Source of the DNA: Trebonia sp964581815
GTDB lineage: Bacteria; Actinomycetota; Actinomycetes; Streptosporangiales; Streptosporangiaceae
DNA length: 64,000 nucleotides
Direction of reading: 5' to 3'
Assembly (NCBI GenBank): GCA_964581815.1
Contig: CAZORE010000019.1
Location: 18,220 to 82,219, forward strand
The notes beneath the pieces were generated by a model. The model was given only the letters and a program-made list of their open reading frames with translations, had not been told where the DNA came from and did not search any database. Positions 55,201 to 64,000 of this stretch are shown here, in pieces. Positions within the stretch are counted from its first letter, which is position 1, and each line of letters starts with the position of its first letter. The position numbers were made by a program, and so were the translations under genes.

Positions 55201-56616
55201 TTAGCCACACGACCACCCGATGACCCTGACGGCGCCTGAGGGCAGCCCGGGAAGGGGCCGGAGATCGACCTCGAGGCGCTCGTAACGTGCGTTGCGGCCG
55301 CACATGACCGCTGCCGGGCTAGCAGACGGATGGTAGACCTCGAGGATGCCCTTGTCGTAATACATAGTGACGGGCCCGGTAACCGGGACCGGCGGCGCGG
55401 TGGCCGCGGCGGCGGGGATCTCGCTGGTCAGCAACCGGCCACCCTCGCGGACCATAATGTGGCCAGGGCGGACCTGAACCTCGACGTCATCGCAATTCAT
55501 TCCGTGCAGGCGCACCGCGATGACGCCGGTCTCAGGGCGCAATGGTGTTACCAGGAACTCCGCCGCGGCCTCCCCCCTCGCCGAGAGCTGCACGCCTATC
55601 TCCCCCTGGCCCTCGATGACCCGGCTGGCGAGCCGCTCGCCTCGGGCGCTATCGAGCTCGCGGGCAGGCCGGAACCGTAGGTTGTCGCCTTCCAGGTAGA
55701 GCTCACGGGGCAGGGACATGACCCCCACCCGAGTCCGGTCCGGGGGGGCCAGTTCGTCGAGGCTCTCGCGGAGCCAGCCGATGCCGACCCGTCGGCCATC
55801 GGCAAGCGTCAGGGATTGCGGCGCGTAGTACCGGCCGCCGCCGTCGCACCGGCCGCTGGCCCGTGGCGTGAACCGGTCGCCGGCGATCTCCCCCGTCAGC
55901 CAGATCGCGTGCTCCGGACCCTCGCCGATCAGCGAGACGATAACCACGGTCGTGCGGCCAAGGGTGAACACGTCCGGGCATTCCCAGACCTGCCCGGGCA
56001 GACCGTGGTCGCCAGCGGCCGCGAGCACCCCCAGGTACCGCCAGCGGTAAAGGTCGTCAGACCTGTACAAGAACAGTGCGCCGCCCCTGTCCGCGAGGCC
56101 TCCGCCTATCACCTGGTACCAGTCCGGCCCGTCCCGCCACGCGGTATGGTCGCGGAACGCCATGACTCCCGGCTCAGCGGGCCAGCAGCCGATCACCGGG
56201 TTCCGTGGGCTGCGGGACCAGCGGATCAGGTCGGGGTCGTCGGCCGTGGCCAGGCAGGGGAGCGTCAGCTGTTCGCGCGTTCCGGTGTAGAGCAGGCGCG
56301 GCGTGCCGTCGTGCACGACGGCACAGCCGGACCAGCAGCCGTCACGGTCGGGCCCGTCGGGACTTGGCTCAAGCGCCAGCGGATGATCTGCCCAATTCCA
56401 CAGGTCCGGGCTGCTCGCGTGGCCCCAGGCCATGTGCTCCGGTGTCAGCCCGCCCGGGTTGTGCTGGTAGAACAGGTGGACTCGTCCGTTCCACTGAATG
56501 AGCCCGTTAGGGTCGTTCATCCAGTTCCTGGCCGGCGCGAAGTGCAGTGCCGGGCGGGGGCGCGCTGCCCCGCCCGGCACCCTGCCTGCGCCTGGCGCGT
56601 CCCGGTGGCGTGCCAC
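55201..56616 (-). CDS. Glycoside hydrolase family 32 (sucrose/fructan hydrolase), cytoplasmic
   Basis: 471 residues from GTG 56616, whose first base is the last base of the GH13 stop (TAGTG on the coding strand). GTG at 56580 is an alternative. Catalytic nucleophile Asp35 lies in NWMNDPNG, transition-state stabiliser Asp156 in FRDHTAW (the usual RDP reads RDH here), and acid/base Glu212 in WECPDVF. A C-terminal beta-sandwich follows (about 310-471). There is no signal peptide. It should release fructose from sucrose, sucrose-phosphate or short fructans after import. It is last in the sugar operon. Confidence 0.9.
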   Translation of the reverse strand: MARHRDAPGAGRVPGGAARPRPALHFAPARNWMNDPNGLIQWNGRVHLFYQHNPGGLTPEHMAWGHASSPDLWNWADHPLALEPSPDGPDRDGCWSGCAVVHDGTPRLLYTGTREQLTLPCLATADDPDLIRWSRSPRNPVIGCWPAEPGVMAFRDHTAWRDGPDWYQVIGGGLADRGGALFLYRSDDLYRWRYLGVLAAAGDHGLPGQVWECPDVFTLGRTTVVIVSLIGEGPEHAIWLTGEIAGDRFTPRASGRCDGGGRYYAPQSLTLADGRRVGIGWLRESLDELAPPDRTRVGVMSLPRELYLEGDNLRFRPARELDSARGERLASRVIEGQGEIGVQLSARGEAAAEFLVTPLRPETGVIAVRLHGMNCDDVEVQVRPGHIMVREGGRLLTSEIPAAAATAPPVPVTGPVTMYYDKGILEVYHPSASPAAVMCGRNARYERLEVDLRPLPGLPSGAVRVIGWSCG

Positions 56617-58274
56617 TAGCTGCCGAGGACCCAGGCGGTAGTGTCCGCTGGCAGCAGCCCCTCCTTGAGGGGAGCGCTGGCAACGACCACTGTTCCCGGC
56701 GGCAGCGGAACGGCCTCGGAGCCGAAGTTGGTCACCGACTGCCAGCCGCCCGGGCGGGCGAAATGCAGCACCTGTCCGTGGCCGCCCGGCACCCATTCCA
56801 GGCGTTCCGCGGTCCGCAGCCGGCGGCGCCAGCCGAGCGCCTGGCGGTACATGACCAGCGTGGACGCCGGGTCATGCTCTTGCGCCTGGACACTGAGCGG
56901 TCCGAACCAGGCGGGCTGCGGCAGGTGCGCGGCGCCGGCGCCGAACCCGAACGACGCGCCGTCAGGGCTCCAGGGCAGCGGGACGCGGCACCCGTCACGG
57001 CCCTTCTCCGCGCCGCCTGACCGCAGGAACGAGGGATCCTGGATCAGCTCGGCCGGAATGTCGGCGACCTCGTACAGGCCCAGTTCTTCCCCCTGGTACA
57101 GATAGGCCGACCCGGGCAGCGCCAGCATCAGCAGGGTGGCCGCGCGGGCGCGCCTCAGGCCAAGCTTGAGGTCGGGTTCCGGCGAGGTTCCGTTGCTGAG
57201 CAGCCAGCCCTTGGCGTTCTCGGTGCTTTCAAGGTGATCTTGCGCCGGCAGCGCATAGCGGCTGGCGTGCCGTACAACGTCGTGGTTGGACAGCACCCAT
57301 GTGGTCGAAGCGCCGTTGCGCTGCGCCTCGGCGAGGCCGTCGGTTATCACGCGCAGGAACTCCCCGGCCCGCCAGTTCGCCTCGAGCAGGTCGAAGTTGA
57401 ACGCCTGGCCCAGCCCGGCGGGGCTGGCGTACCGAGGCCGCCTGGACGGGTGCACCCACGCCTCGGCCACGCCGGCCCGCGGCGGGTCATACTCGTTGAA
57501 GACCTGCCGCCATTCGGCGTAGATGTCGTGTACCTCGTCCCGGTCCCACAGCGGGTGGGTGCCGTTCAGGCCTGCCGGATGATGCCGGGCCGGCAGCGGC
57601 TCGAGCGGCTCGGCCAGGTTCTTGGCCAGGCCGTGCGCCACGTCGACACGGAAACCGTCGGCACCGCGGTCGGACCAGAACCGCAGCGTGGTCAGGAAAT
57701 CGTCCCGGACCTCGCGGTTCTCCCAGTTGAGATCGGGCTGCTCGGCGGCGAACAGGTGCAGATACCACTGGCCGTCAGGGACGCGGGTCCAGGCCGGGCC
57801 GCCAAACATCGAGGTCCAGTCCGACGGGGGCAGCGCCCCGTCCGGTCCCAGCCCGTCGCGGAAGATGTACCGGCTCCTGGCCGGCGACCCCTTCGGCGCG
57901 GCCAGCGCCTCAAGGAACCAGGCATGCCGGCTCGAGGTGTGATTCGGGACAATGTCGACGATGATCTTGATCCCGCGCTCGTGCAAGCGGGCGGCCATCT
58001 CGTCGAAATCGGCCAGCGTGCCGAGCTGCGGGTCGACGTCACGGTAGTCGTCCACGTCGTAGCCGCCGTCGGCGAGCGCGGACGGGTAGAACGGGCTGAG
58101 CCACACCGCGTCGATGCCGAGCTGGGCCAGGTACGGCACCCGGGAGACGACCCCCTTGAGGTCGCCGAGGCCGTCTCCGTTGGAGTCGGCGAAGCTGCGG
58201 GGGTAGACCTGGTAGACCGCCGCCTGCCGCCACCAGCCGGCGGCCTGGCTCTCCTGCGCTGCGGTTGGCTCCAT
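56616..58274 (-). CDS. GH13 alpha-glucosidase (oligo-1,6-glucosidase/sucrase type)
   Basis: 552 residues, ATG start. Conserved regions: DIVPNHTS (region I), GFRVDVAHG with nucleophile Asp211 (II), AGVAEAWV with acid/base Glu271 (III) and VLSNHDVVRH with Asp331 (IV). QPDLNWENREVRDD is the typical alpha-glucosidase segment. There is no signal peptide, so it acts on imported sugars. It lies three bases downstream of the MalG-like permease and overlaps GH32 by one base. Together the two enzymes could attack a substrate containing both glucosyl and fructosyl units such as sucrose isomers, raffinose-like sugars or melezitose. Confidence 0.92.
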   Translation of the reverse strand: MEPTAAQESQAAGWWRQAAVYQVYPRSFADSNGDGLGDLKGVVSRVPYLAQLGIDAVWLSPFYPSALADGGYDVDDYRDVDPQLGTLADFDEMAARLHERGIKIIVDIVPNHTSSRHAWFLEALAAPKGSPARSRYIFRDGLGPDGALPPSDWTSMFGGPAWTRVPDGQWYLHLFAAEQPDLNWENREVRDDFLTTLRFWSDRGADGFRVDVAHGLAKNLAEPLEPLPARHHPAGLNGTHPLWDRDEVHDIYAEWRQVFNEYDPPRAGVAEAWVHPSRRPRYASPAGLGQAFNFDLLEANWRAGEFLRVITDGLAEAQRNGASTTWVLSNHDVVRHASRYALPAQDHLESTENAKGWLLSNGTSPEPDLKLGLRRARAATLLMLALPGSAYLYQGEELGLYEVADIPAELIQDPSFLRSGGAEKGRDGCRVPLPWSPDGASFGFGAGAAHLPQPAWFGPLSVQAQEHDPASTLVMYRQALGWRRRLRTAERLEWVPGGHGQVLHFARPGGWQSVTNFGSEAVPLPPGTVVVASAPLKEGLLPADTTAWVLGS

Positions 58275-58277
58275 GGT

Positions 58278-59171
58278 CTACTTGATCGAGCCGCGCATGA
58301 TGCCGCTGACCACCCAGCGCTGGCCGATCAGGAAGGCGACCAGGGTGGGCAGCAGGGCCATCAGGTACGACGCGAAGGCCACGTTGTAGTTCGTGGTGAA
58401 CTGGGTCTGGAACAGGTACTGGACGACCGGGAGGGTCTGGAACTTCGGGTTCGCCGTCACCAGCTGCGGCATCATGAAGTCGTTCCATGACTGCAGGAAG
58501 GCGAAGATGCCGACGGTAGCGCTGATCGGCGCGAGCAGCGGCATGACCACCCGCCGGAAGGTCTGCCAGGTCGAGCAGCCGTCTATCCGCGCGCTCTCCT
58601 CAAGCTCGACCGGGATGGACCGGATGTACGCCGAGAACAGCAGCACGTTGAAGGCCAGCTGGAACATGATGTGCAGGATCGCGACGCCGAACGGGTTGTC
58701 AAGGCCGAGCGCGGCCGTCAGCTTGACCTGGGGCAGCGCGACGACCGGGAACGGGATGAACAGCGCGAGCATGAGGTAGATGAACGTCGCGCGGAACTGC
58801 CAGTGGCCCCAGTTGCGCACGATGGACCAGGCCGCGAGCGCGCTGACCAGGATCTCCCCGGTCACGGCGATCACCGTGACCAGCAGGCTCATCGCGAACG
58901 CCAGCGGGGTGTCGGTCAGGTCCCACGCGGCGCGGAAGTTCCCCCACTCCAGTGGCCAGGGGAAGTTGAAGCCGGTGCCCGTGCCGGTCTGGGCGGGTGA
59001 CTTGAGCGCCATGGCGATGGCGAAGTACAGCGGGACGAGAACGATCAGGGCGCAGATGGCCAGGAGGATTGTCAGCCCCCAGTTGACCCGTATGCCGTCC
59101 GGCACGTTGCGCCGCCTGCGCGGCAGGATCGCCGGGGCGGCGGCCGCCACGGTGTTTACCTGGGTCGCCAT
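58278..59171 (-). CDS. MalG-type sugar ABC transporter permease
   Basis: 297 residues, ATG start sharing one base with the preceding stop (TAATG). Six membrane helices. The EAA loop ELEESARIDGCSTWQTFRRV contacts the ATPase. The leader segment and SMLVT-type helix pattern match CUT1 family MalG components. It forms the channel with the MalF-type protein encoded just upstream. Confidence 0.92.
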   Translation of the reverse strand: MATQVNTVAAAAPAILPRRRRNVPDGIRVNWGLTILLAICALIVLVPLYFAIAMALKSPAQTGTGTGFNFPWPLEWGNFRAAWDLTDTPLAFAMSLLVTVIAVTGEILVSALAAWSIVRNWGHWQFRATFIYLMLALFIPFPVVALPQVKLTAALGLDNPFGVAILHIMFQLAFNVLLFSAYIRSIPVELEESARIDGCSTWQTFRRVVMPLLAPISATVGIFAFLQSWNDFMMPQLVTANPKFQTLPVVQYLFQTQFTTNYNVAFASYLMALLPTLVAFLIGQRWVVSGIMRGSIK

Positions 59172-60121
59172 TACAGACTCCCTCCCCGGCGCCGGATGAC
59201 GCTCAGCTGGAAGATGGCAAACAAGAGCGTGATGAAGAAGAAGATGACGGCGTTAGCCATCTGGTAGGCGTAGTCGCCGTTGAAGAAGCCGTTGAAGATC
59301 GTCATGGCCACGCTCGTGGTCGCGGTGCCCGGCCCGCCGCCGGTCAGGCCGACTGCGACGTCGTACACGTTGAGGAAGCCCTTGAAGGTCAGGATGGTGT
59401 TGATGATGAAGAACGGGAAGAGCAGCGGGAACGTCATCTTCTTGAACTGCCGCCACGGGCTCGCCCCGTCGATCGAGGCGGCTTCGTAAACCTCTGACGG
59501 GATGGACACCAGCCCGGCCAGGAAGATGATGATCGCGCCGGGAATGGCCACCCAGGAGGACACGAGCACGATGCCGAGCCACGCGGTGTTCTGATTGGCC
59601 AGGATGCTGGACTCAAGCGGGGCGAAGTGGATCGCTCCCGAGATGATCGGGACCGACGTGGACAGGATGAACGTGAAGATGTAGGAGACGACCAGGCCCG
59701 ACAGCACCATGGGCAGGAAGAAGATGGTGCGGAACCCGGCTCGCCACCTGATCTTGGCGTTCAGCCCGATCGCCAGGGCCATGGCGACCACGTTGGTGAA
59801 GACGCAGGCGACCACCGCGAACAGCAGCGTGAAGCCGTAGGAGTCCCGGATGGTCGGGTCGGCGACCGCGGCCTTGTAATTGGCCAGGCCGATGAACTTC
59901 GACGTCCCGTACCCGACGAAGTTCGTGAAGCTCCAGATGGCCCCCTGGACCGCGGGGTACATGATGAAGAACGTGAACAGGAGGACCGCCGGGATGATCA
60001 TGAGCAGGTAGGTCGGGGACACCGGGAAGAAGATGCTCTTGATCAGGCCGAGCGGAGTCCGCCTGGGCTGGGTGGCAGCCGGCGGCGAAGCCGGCTGGGA
60101 AGGGAGTGCGGTCGTGGCCAT
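59171..60121 (-). CDS. MalF-type sugar ABC transporter permease
   Basis: 316 residues, ATG start. Six helices and the EAA-loop sequence PSEVYEAASIDGASPWRQFK. A Pro-rich cytoplasmic N-terminus (about 1-30) precedes LLMIIPAVLLFTFFIMYPAV. It is CUT1 family, preceded by the solute-binding lipoprotein gene (32 bases) and overlapping the MalG-type gene, so the transporter subunits are made from one mRNA. Confidence 0.92.
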   Translation of the reverse strand: MATTALPSQPASPPAATQPRRTPLGLIKSIFFPVSPTYLLMIIPAVLLFTFFIMYPAVQGAIWSFTNFVGYGTSKFIGLANYKAAVADPTIRDSYGFTLLFAVVACVFTNVVAMALAIGLNAKIRWRAGFRTIFFLPMVLSGLVVSYIFTFILSTSVPIISGAIHFAPLESSILANQNTAWLGIVLVSSWVAIPGAIIIFLAGLVSIPSEVYEAASIDGASPWRQFKKMTFPLLFPFFIINTILTFKGFLNVYDVAVGLTGGGPGTATTSVAMTIFNGFFNGDYAYQMANAVIFFFITLLFAIFQLSVIRRRGGSL

Positions 60122-60153
60122 GCCTGCCTCCTAGGTGCGGGGCTTGCCCGGCT

Positions 60154-61428
60154 TCACGCCGAGGTCCGGACGGCCAGGCGCTTGAATGCGCTGTCCATCG
60201 CCGAGGTGAATCCGCCCACGTTGCCGGTCAGCATCATTTCCTGTATGTAGTTGCCGACCGGGATCGTGTTCGGCACGTACGTTCCCGCGCCCTGGTAGAA
60301 CCGGCCGGAACTGACGTAGGCGTTGAGGCCGGAGACGAGCGCGCTGGTCTGCGGCGGGGCGTCCTTGAGCGGCGAGAACGCGAGATTGGCCTGGTTGTAC
60401 GCGTTCATCACGGCGGGCTGCATGAGGTAGTCAAGGAACTGGATGGCGGCCGCGCGCTGGTCAGGCGCCTGCGACCGCGGCAGCCAGATGGCCAGGTCGA
60501 GGTTGACCCGGCACTTGGTCTGCGACGCGTCGTCGGTCGCGGGCAGCGGAAAGGTGCCCATCTTGAGCTTCGGGTTGATGCCGAGCACCTGGCCGACGGC
60601 CCACGGTCCCTGCATGTACATGCCCGCCTGACCGTTCGCGAACGCGAGGTTGCCGTCACCGTAGTGCTTGGCGATCGGGTTCTCGTTGAAGTACGGCGCC
60701 AGGCTGAGCATCCGCTGGCAGGGCGCGGTGAAGTCCTTCTCGAATGACACCGGCGAGCCGGGCCCGAGACCGGTGCCGGCGGCGCTGAGCTGCCGGTAGA
60801 ACCCCGCGACGTCGATCATGCCGCCGACGGTGTAGTCGAACAGGCCCTGCTGGGTCGTCCAGTTGTCGCCGTAGGTCTGGAAGACCGGCGTGATGTTCGC
60901 GGACTTGAACTTCTCGCACACCGCGAGGAACTCGCTCCAGGTGGTCGGGACGGAGGAGATCCCGGCCTTGTCGAACAGTTCCACGTTGTAGATGACGCCC
61001 TCGGCGGCCACCGAGTAGGGCAGGATGCTCGTCTCGCCGTGGTAGGAGGCGTACTGGGTCACCAGGGCCTGGATGTTCGGGTCGATGAGCTTGGCCTGCG
61101 GCAGGCCGGCCAGGTCGGCGAGGACGCCGCGGGCGACGAAGATGGAGGTGGTCAGGTTGTAGTTGTCGCAGTCGATGGCCGGCGTGTTCCCGCGGACGAA
61201 CTCCGCGATGAGGCTTGAGGTGAAGTCGTGGGTCACCACGATGCCGGGATGGGCCGCGTTGAACTTCGCCACCAGCTGGTTGAAGTACGGGACGACTTCG
61301 GGCTTGGTCTCCTCGAACACGATCCTGGTGACGCCGCCCGAGGAGGAGCACCCGGCGGCCAGGCTCGCCCCGGCGAGCCCGGCCGCGCCGAGCCCCAGCG
61401 TCTTCATCATCGACCGGCGGCTCAGCAC
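60154..61428 (-). CDS. Sugar-binding lipoprotein of the ABC transporter
   Basis: 424 residues from GTG 61428, chosen for the G-rich ribosome-binding site just before it. The signal peptide contains LSRRSMMKTLGLGAAGLAG (a twin-arginine-like SRR motif) and a lipobox SLAAGC, so the mature protein starts at Cys and is lipid-anchored. The body is a cluster B/CUT1 solute-binding protein (VARGVLADLAGLPQAKLIDP, FANGQAGMYMQGPWAVGQVL, Trp/Tyr-rich sites). It captures the oligosaccharide for the MalF/MalG pair. The operon is divergent from a LacI gene. Confidence 0.9.
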   Translation of the reverse strand: MLSRRSMMKTLGLGAAGLAGASLAAGCSSSGGVTRIVFEETKPEVVPYFNQLVAKFNAAHPGIVVTHDFTSSLIAEFVRGNTPAIDCDNYNLTTSIFVARGVLADLAGLPQAKLIDPNIQALVTQYASYHGETSILPYSVAAEGVIYNVELFDKAGISSVPTTWSEFLAVCEKFKSANITPVFQTYGDNWTTQQGLFDYTVGGMIDVAGFYRQLSAAGTGLGPGSPVSFEKDFTAPCQRMLSLAPYFNENPIAKHYGDGNLAFANGQAGMYMQGPWAVGQVLGINPKLKMGTFPLPATDDASQTKCRVNLDLAIWLPRSQAPDQRAAAIQFLDYLMQPAVMNAYNQANLAFSPLKDAPPQTSALVSGLNAYVSSGRFYQGAGTYVPNTIPVGNYIQEMMLTGNVGGFTSAMDSAFKRLAVRTSA

Positions 61429-61469
61429 CGGCCCCCCACCTTTATCGGGCCACACGCGACTCTCCCATC

Positions 61470-61487
61470 GATCGTGATGGAACGATC
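61470..61487. promoter_or_regulatory. Candidate LacI operator between the sugar operon and its regulator
   Basis: GATCGT (61470-61475), six bases, and ACGATC (61482-61487) form a perfect dyad in the 127-base divergent region, 41 bases from the binding-protein start and 68 from the LacI gene start. LacI-family operators are short dyads of this kind, though the usual central CG is absent here. Confidence 0.45.
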
Positions 61488-61543
61488 AATCACATGGAAA
61501 CGCCGCTCCTCTCCGCTGTCAAGAGGTGGCTTCCCCTGGTTTG

Positions 61544-61558
61544 TACGATGAAGGAGTG
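61544..61558 (+). promoter_or_regulatory. -10 box with probable leaderless start of the LacI gene
   Basis: TACGAT (61544-61549) ends six bases before GTG 61556. No ribosome-binding site at normal spacing precedes this GTG or the GTG at 61526, so a leaderless transcript beginning at 61556 is the simplest explanation for the start choice. Confidence 0.4.
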
Positions 61559-62626
61559 ACCGGGGCTTCGACGGGCCAGGCCCGCGACGTAATCGCCGAA
61601 CAGGTAACGATTCAAGACGTGGCCCGCGCGGCCGGCGTGGGCAGGCAGACCGTCTCGAACGTGCTCAACGGCAGCGGCCGGGTCGGTGAGGCCGCAAGGG
61701 CCCGGGTGCTCGAGGCGGTCGCCGTACTCGGGTACCACCCGCACCATGGCGCACGGAGCCTGCGCTCGCGCCGCACGGGCCAGCTGGCCTACATCCTGCC
61801 GACCGCCCTGCTGCTGCCGAGCAACTACATAATGCAGCGTTTCCTTCAGGCGCTCGCGGCCGCGAGCGGGCGCCAGAGCTACAACCTGGTGGTGGTGGTC
61901 CCCGACGGCGACCCGCGCGCCGAGATGTGGCGCCTGATCGCCAGCCGGAGCGTGGACGCCTTCCTGCTCTCGGACATGCGGCGGGACGACCCGCGCGCGG
62001 CCCTGCTTGCCGAGGCCGGAATACCGTTCGCCTGCTTTGGCCGGACCGGCCCGGAACTGCCGCAGCACTGGGTCGACATCGACAACCGCGCGGGCGTCAT
62101 CACCGCGGTGCACCACGTACTTGACCGGGGCTTCAGCCGGATCGCGTTCGTCGGATACCAGTCGGCGGACCGCTGGGATGACGAACGGGCCGCCGGCTTC
62201 ACGGCCGGGCTGGCCGACCGCGGCGTTCCCGCAGAGCAGGCCGAGATGCTGCTCGTGGACGAGGCAAGCGCCCGCGAGCGGATCCGGTCGCTGCTCGCCG
62301 GCGCGCGCAGCCCCGCCCATCCCGCCCGCCCCACCGCGCGTCCGGATGCGATCGTCACCGGCAGCGACCGGCTGGCCGCCATTGTCTACGGCCTGGCCGC
62401 GGAGCTCGGGCTCCGGATCGGCCGTGACCTGGCGGTCACCGGCTTCGACGGGAGCATTCCCGCCGAGCTGCTGCACCCCACCCTGACCAGCATCAGCATC
62501 CCGGTCGATGACATCGCCTCGCGCGTGGTGGCCCGGGCGCTCGGGCAGGTAGGCGGCGCGGCCGACGGTCTCCCCGGTGAGGTCGTGGAGACCTCCCTAC
62601 GGCTTGGCGAGAGCACCGGCCGTTAA
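61556..62626 (+). CDS. LacI-family transcriptional regulator
   Basis: 356 residues from GTG 61556; GTG 61526 would add ten. The helix-turn-helix is VTIQDVARAAGVGRQTVSNV followed by LNGSGRVGEAARARVLEAV and the hinge GYHPHHGARSLRSRRTG. The periplasmic-binding-protein-like domain includes ILPTALLLPSNYIMQRFLQA, HVLDRGFSRIAFVGYQ and VTGFDGSIPAELLHPTLTSI. It should repress the divergent sugar operon until the sugar binds. Confidence 0.93.
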   Translation: MTGASTGQARDVIAEQVTIQDVARAAGVGRQTVSNVLNGSGRVGEAARARVLEAVAVLGYHPHHGARSLRSRRTGQLAYILPTALLLPSNYIMQRFLQALAAASGRQSYNLVVVVPDGDPRAEMWRLIASRSVDAFLLSDMRRDDPRAALLAEAGIPFACFGRTGPELPQHWVDIDNRAGVITAVHHVLDRGFSRIAFVGYQSADRWDDERAAGFTAGLADRGVPAEQAEMLLVDEASARERIRSLLAGARSPAHPARPTARPDAIVTGSDRLAAIVYGLAAELGLRIGRDLAVTGFDGSIPAELLHPTLTSISIPVDDIASRVVARALGQVGGAADGLPGEVVETSLRLGESTGR

Positions 62627-62678
62627 CAGCGCGCGGCATGGCCAGTTAAGGCGCTCCGCACAGCCCGGGAACTTCTTC

Positions 62679-62732
62679 TTGACAGCAGCGCCGTTCCGGC
62701 GTTCACATAAGGTTGGTGGAACCTTCCACCAA
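62679..62732 (+). promoter_or_regulatory. Promoter and 20-base palindrome upstream of the ATPase gene
   Basis: TTGACA (62679-62684) is a perfect -35 element; CACATAA-type sequence follows at 62704-62710. TTGGTGGAA (62713-62721), CC, TTCCACCAA (62724-62732) is a perfect dyad placed over the expected transcription start, 34 bases before the gene. Its sequence is unlike the GATCGT dyad next to the LacI gene, so a different repressor probably controls the ATPase. Confidence 0.6.
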
Positions 62733-62766
62733 ATAACGGACGTACTGCCTTGTACGGGGAGGCGCG

Positions 62767-63942
<1,176 letters not shown>

Positions 63943-63951
63943 CCGTGACGG

Positions 63952-64000
63952 TCAGGTCCCGCTGACGGGAACGGTTCCGCCGGAGCGCCAGTACGTGCCG
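63952..64000 (-). CDS. 3' end of an unidentified minus-strand gene (partial)
   Basis: A frame entering from the right edge reads GTYWRSGGTVPVSGT and stops at TGA (63954-63952). Third-position GC is high and the spacing to the convergent ATPase stop is nine bases, so it is plausibly the C-terminus of a real protein. The family cannot be identified. Confidence 0.4.
   Translation of the reverse strand, partial: GTYWRSGGTVPVSGT

Overview
This is a 64 kb chromosomal window from a high-GC Gram-positive bacterium of the Actinomycetota. The evidence is the gene content rather than any single marker: a SigR/RsrA redox pair, a WhiB1-type iron-sulphur regulator beside a PdtaS-type histidine kinase, a fused 2-oxoglutarate decarboxylase/dehydrogenase (Kgd) followed by its small DUF6104-like partner, a nickel superoxide dismutase with its maturation protease, and a GntR(YtrA)-ABC operon. 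Coding sequences have strong third-position GC. Many start with GTG or TTG, and several appear to be leaderless. I place it near the filamentous actinomycetes (Streptosporangiales, Streptomycetales or Frankiales-like) but cannot name a genus. There are two 100-N assembly gaps (7313-7412 and 44859-44958). I found no rRNA, tRNA, CRISPR array, insertion sequence or prophage.

Layout. 1-7.5 kb: a flavin reductase-like protein, histidine degradation (hutF-hutI), a VIT-type metal transporter, and a tightly coupled GT4 glycosyltransferase / methyltransferase / alpha-toroid protein operon that runs into the first gap. 7.5-12.1 kb: a GntR-controlled ABC exporter operon whose second permease is an internally deleted copy of the first, a VapBC toxin-antitoxin pair and a methyltransferase. 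12.1-20.2 kb: a geranylgeranyl-reductase-like flavoprotein, a NarL-type two-component system, a divergent aminotransferase / omega-amidase-like pair, a short-chain dehydrogenase and a membrane-anchored Asp-box protein. 20.4-31.6 kb: kgd, a DUF6104-like protein, a DUF4097-PadR operon with a palindromic operator, a penicillin-binding protein, an MDR oxidoreductase, malic enzyme and a CGNR zinc-finger regulator. 32-36.5 kb: tandem APC permeases, then divergent sodX/sodN. 36.6-42.6 kb: an RsbW-like anti-sigma factor with a SigB/SigF-type sigma factor, a lipid kinase, whiB1, pdtaS and a GntR/UTRA regulator. 42.7-46.8 kb: a DUF3311 + sodium:solute symporter pair, the second gap and a ThDP-dependent enzyme. 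46.8-55.2 kb: two membrane HD-domain proteins, rsrA-sigR, a methyltransferase-like protein, a DksA/TraR zinc-finger protein, an SRAP DNA-crosslink peptidase, aroA and rsgA. 55.2-64 kb: a sugar-utilisation locus (cytoplasmic GH32 and GH13 enzymes, MalFG-type permeases, a binding lipoprotein, a divergent LacI regulator and an MsiK-like ATPase).

How the genes work together. The last 9 kb forms a complete import-and-hydrolysis module for a sucrose- or fructoside-type oligosaccharide. The binding protein and two permeases lack a dedicated ATPase but lie beside an MsmK/MsiK-type one. Redox and stress control is concentrated here: SigR-RsrA with a sequence-perfect SigR-type autoregulatory promoter, WhiB1 and PdtaS, NiSOD, and a SigB-like sigma factor with its anti-sigma factor. 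The least explained items are the GT4-methyltransferase-toroid operon, the truncated permease paralogue, the DUF4097-PadR coiled-coil operon, and a set of strong unassigned inverted repeats at promoters (31014-31054, 41662-41723, 39605-39625, 62713-62732).
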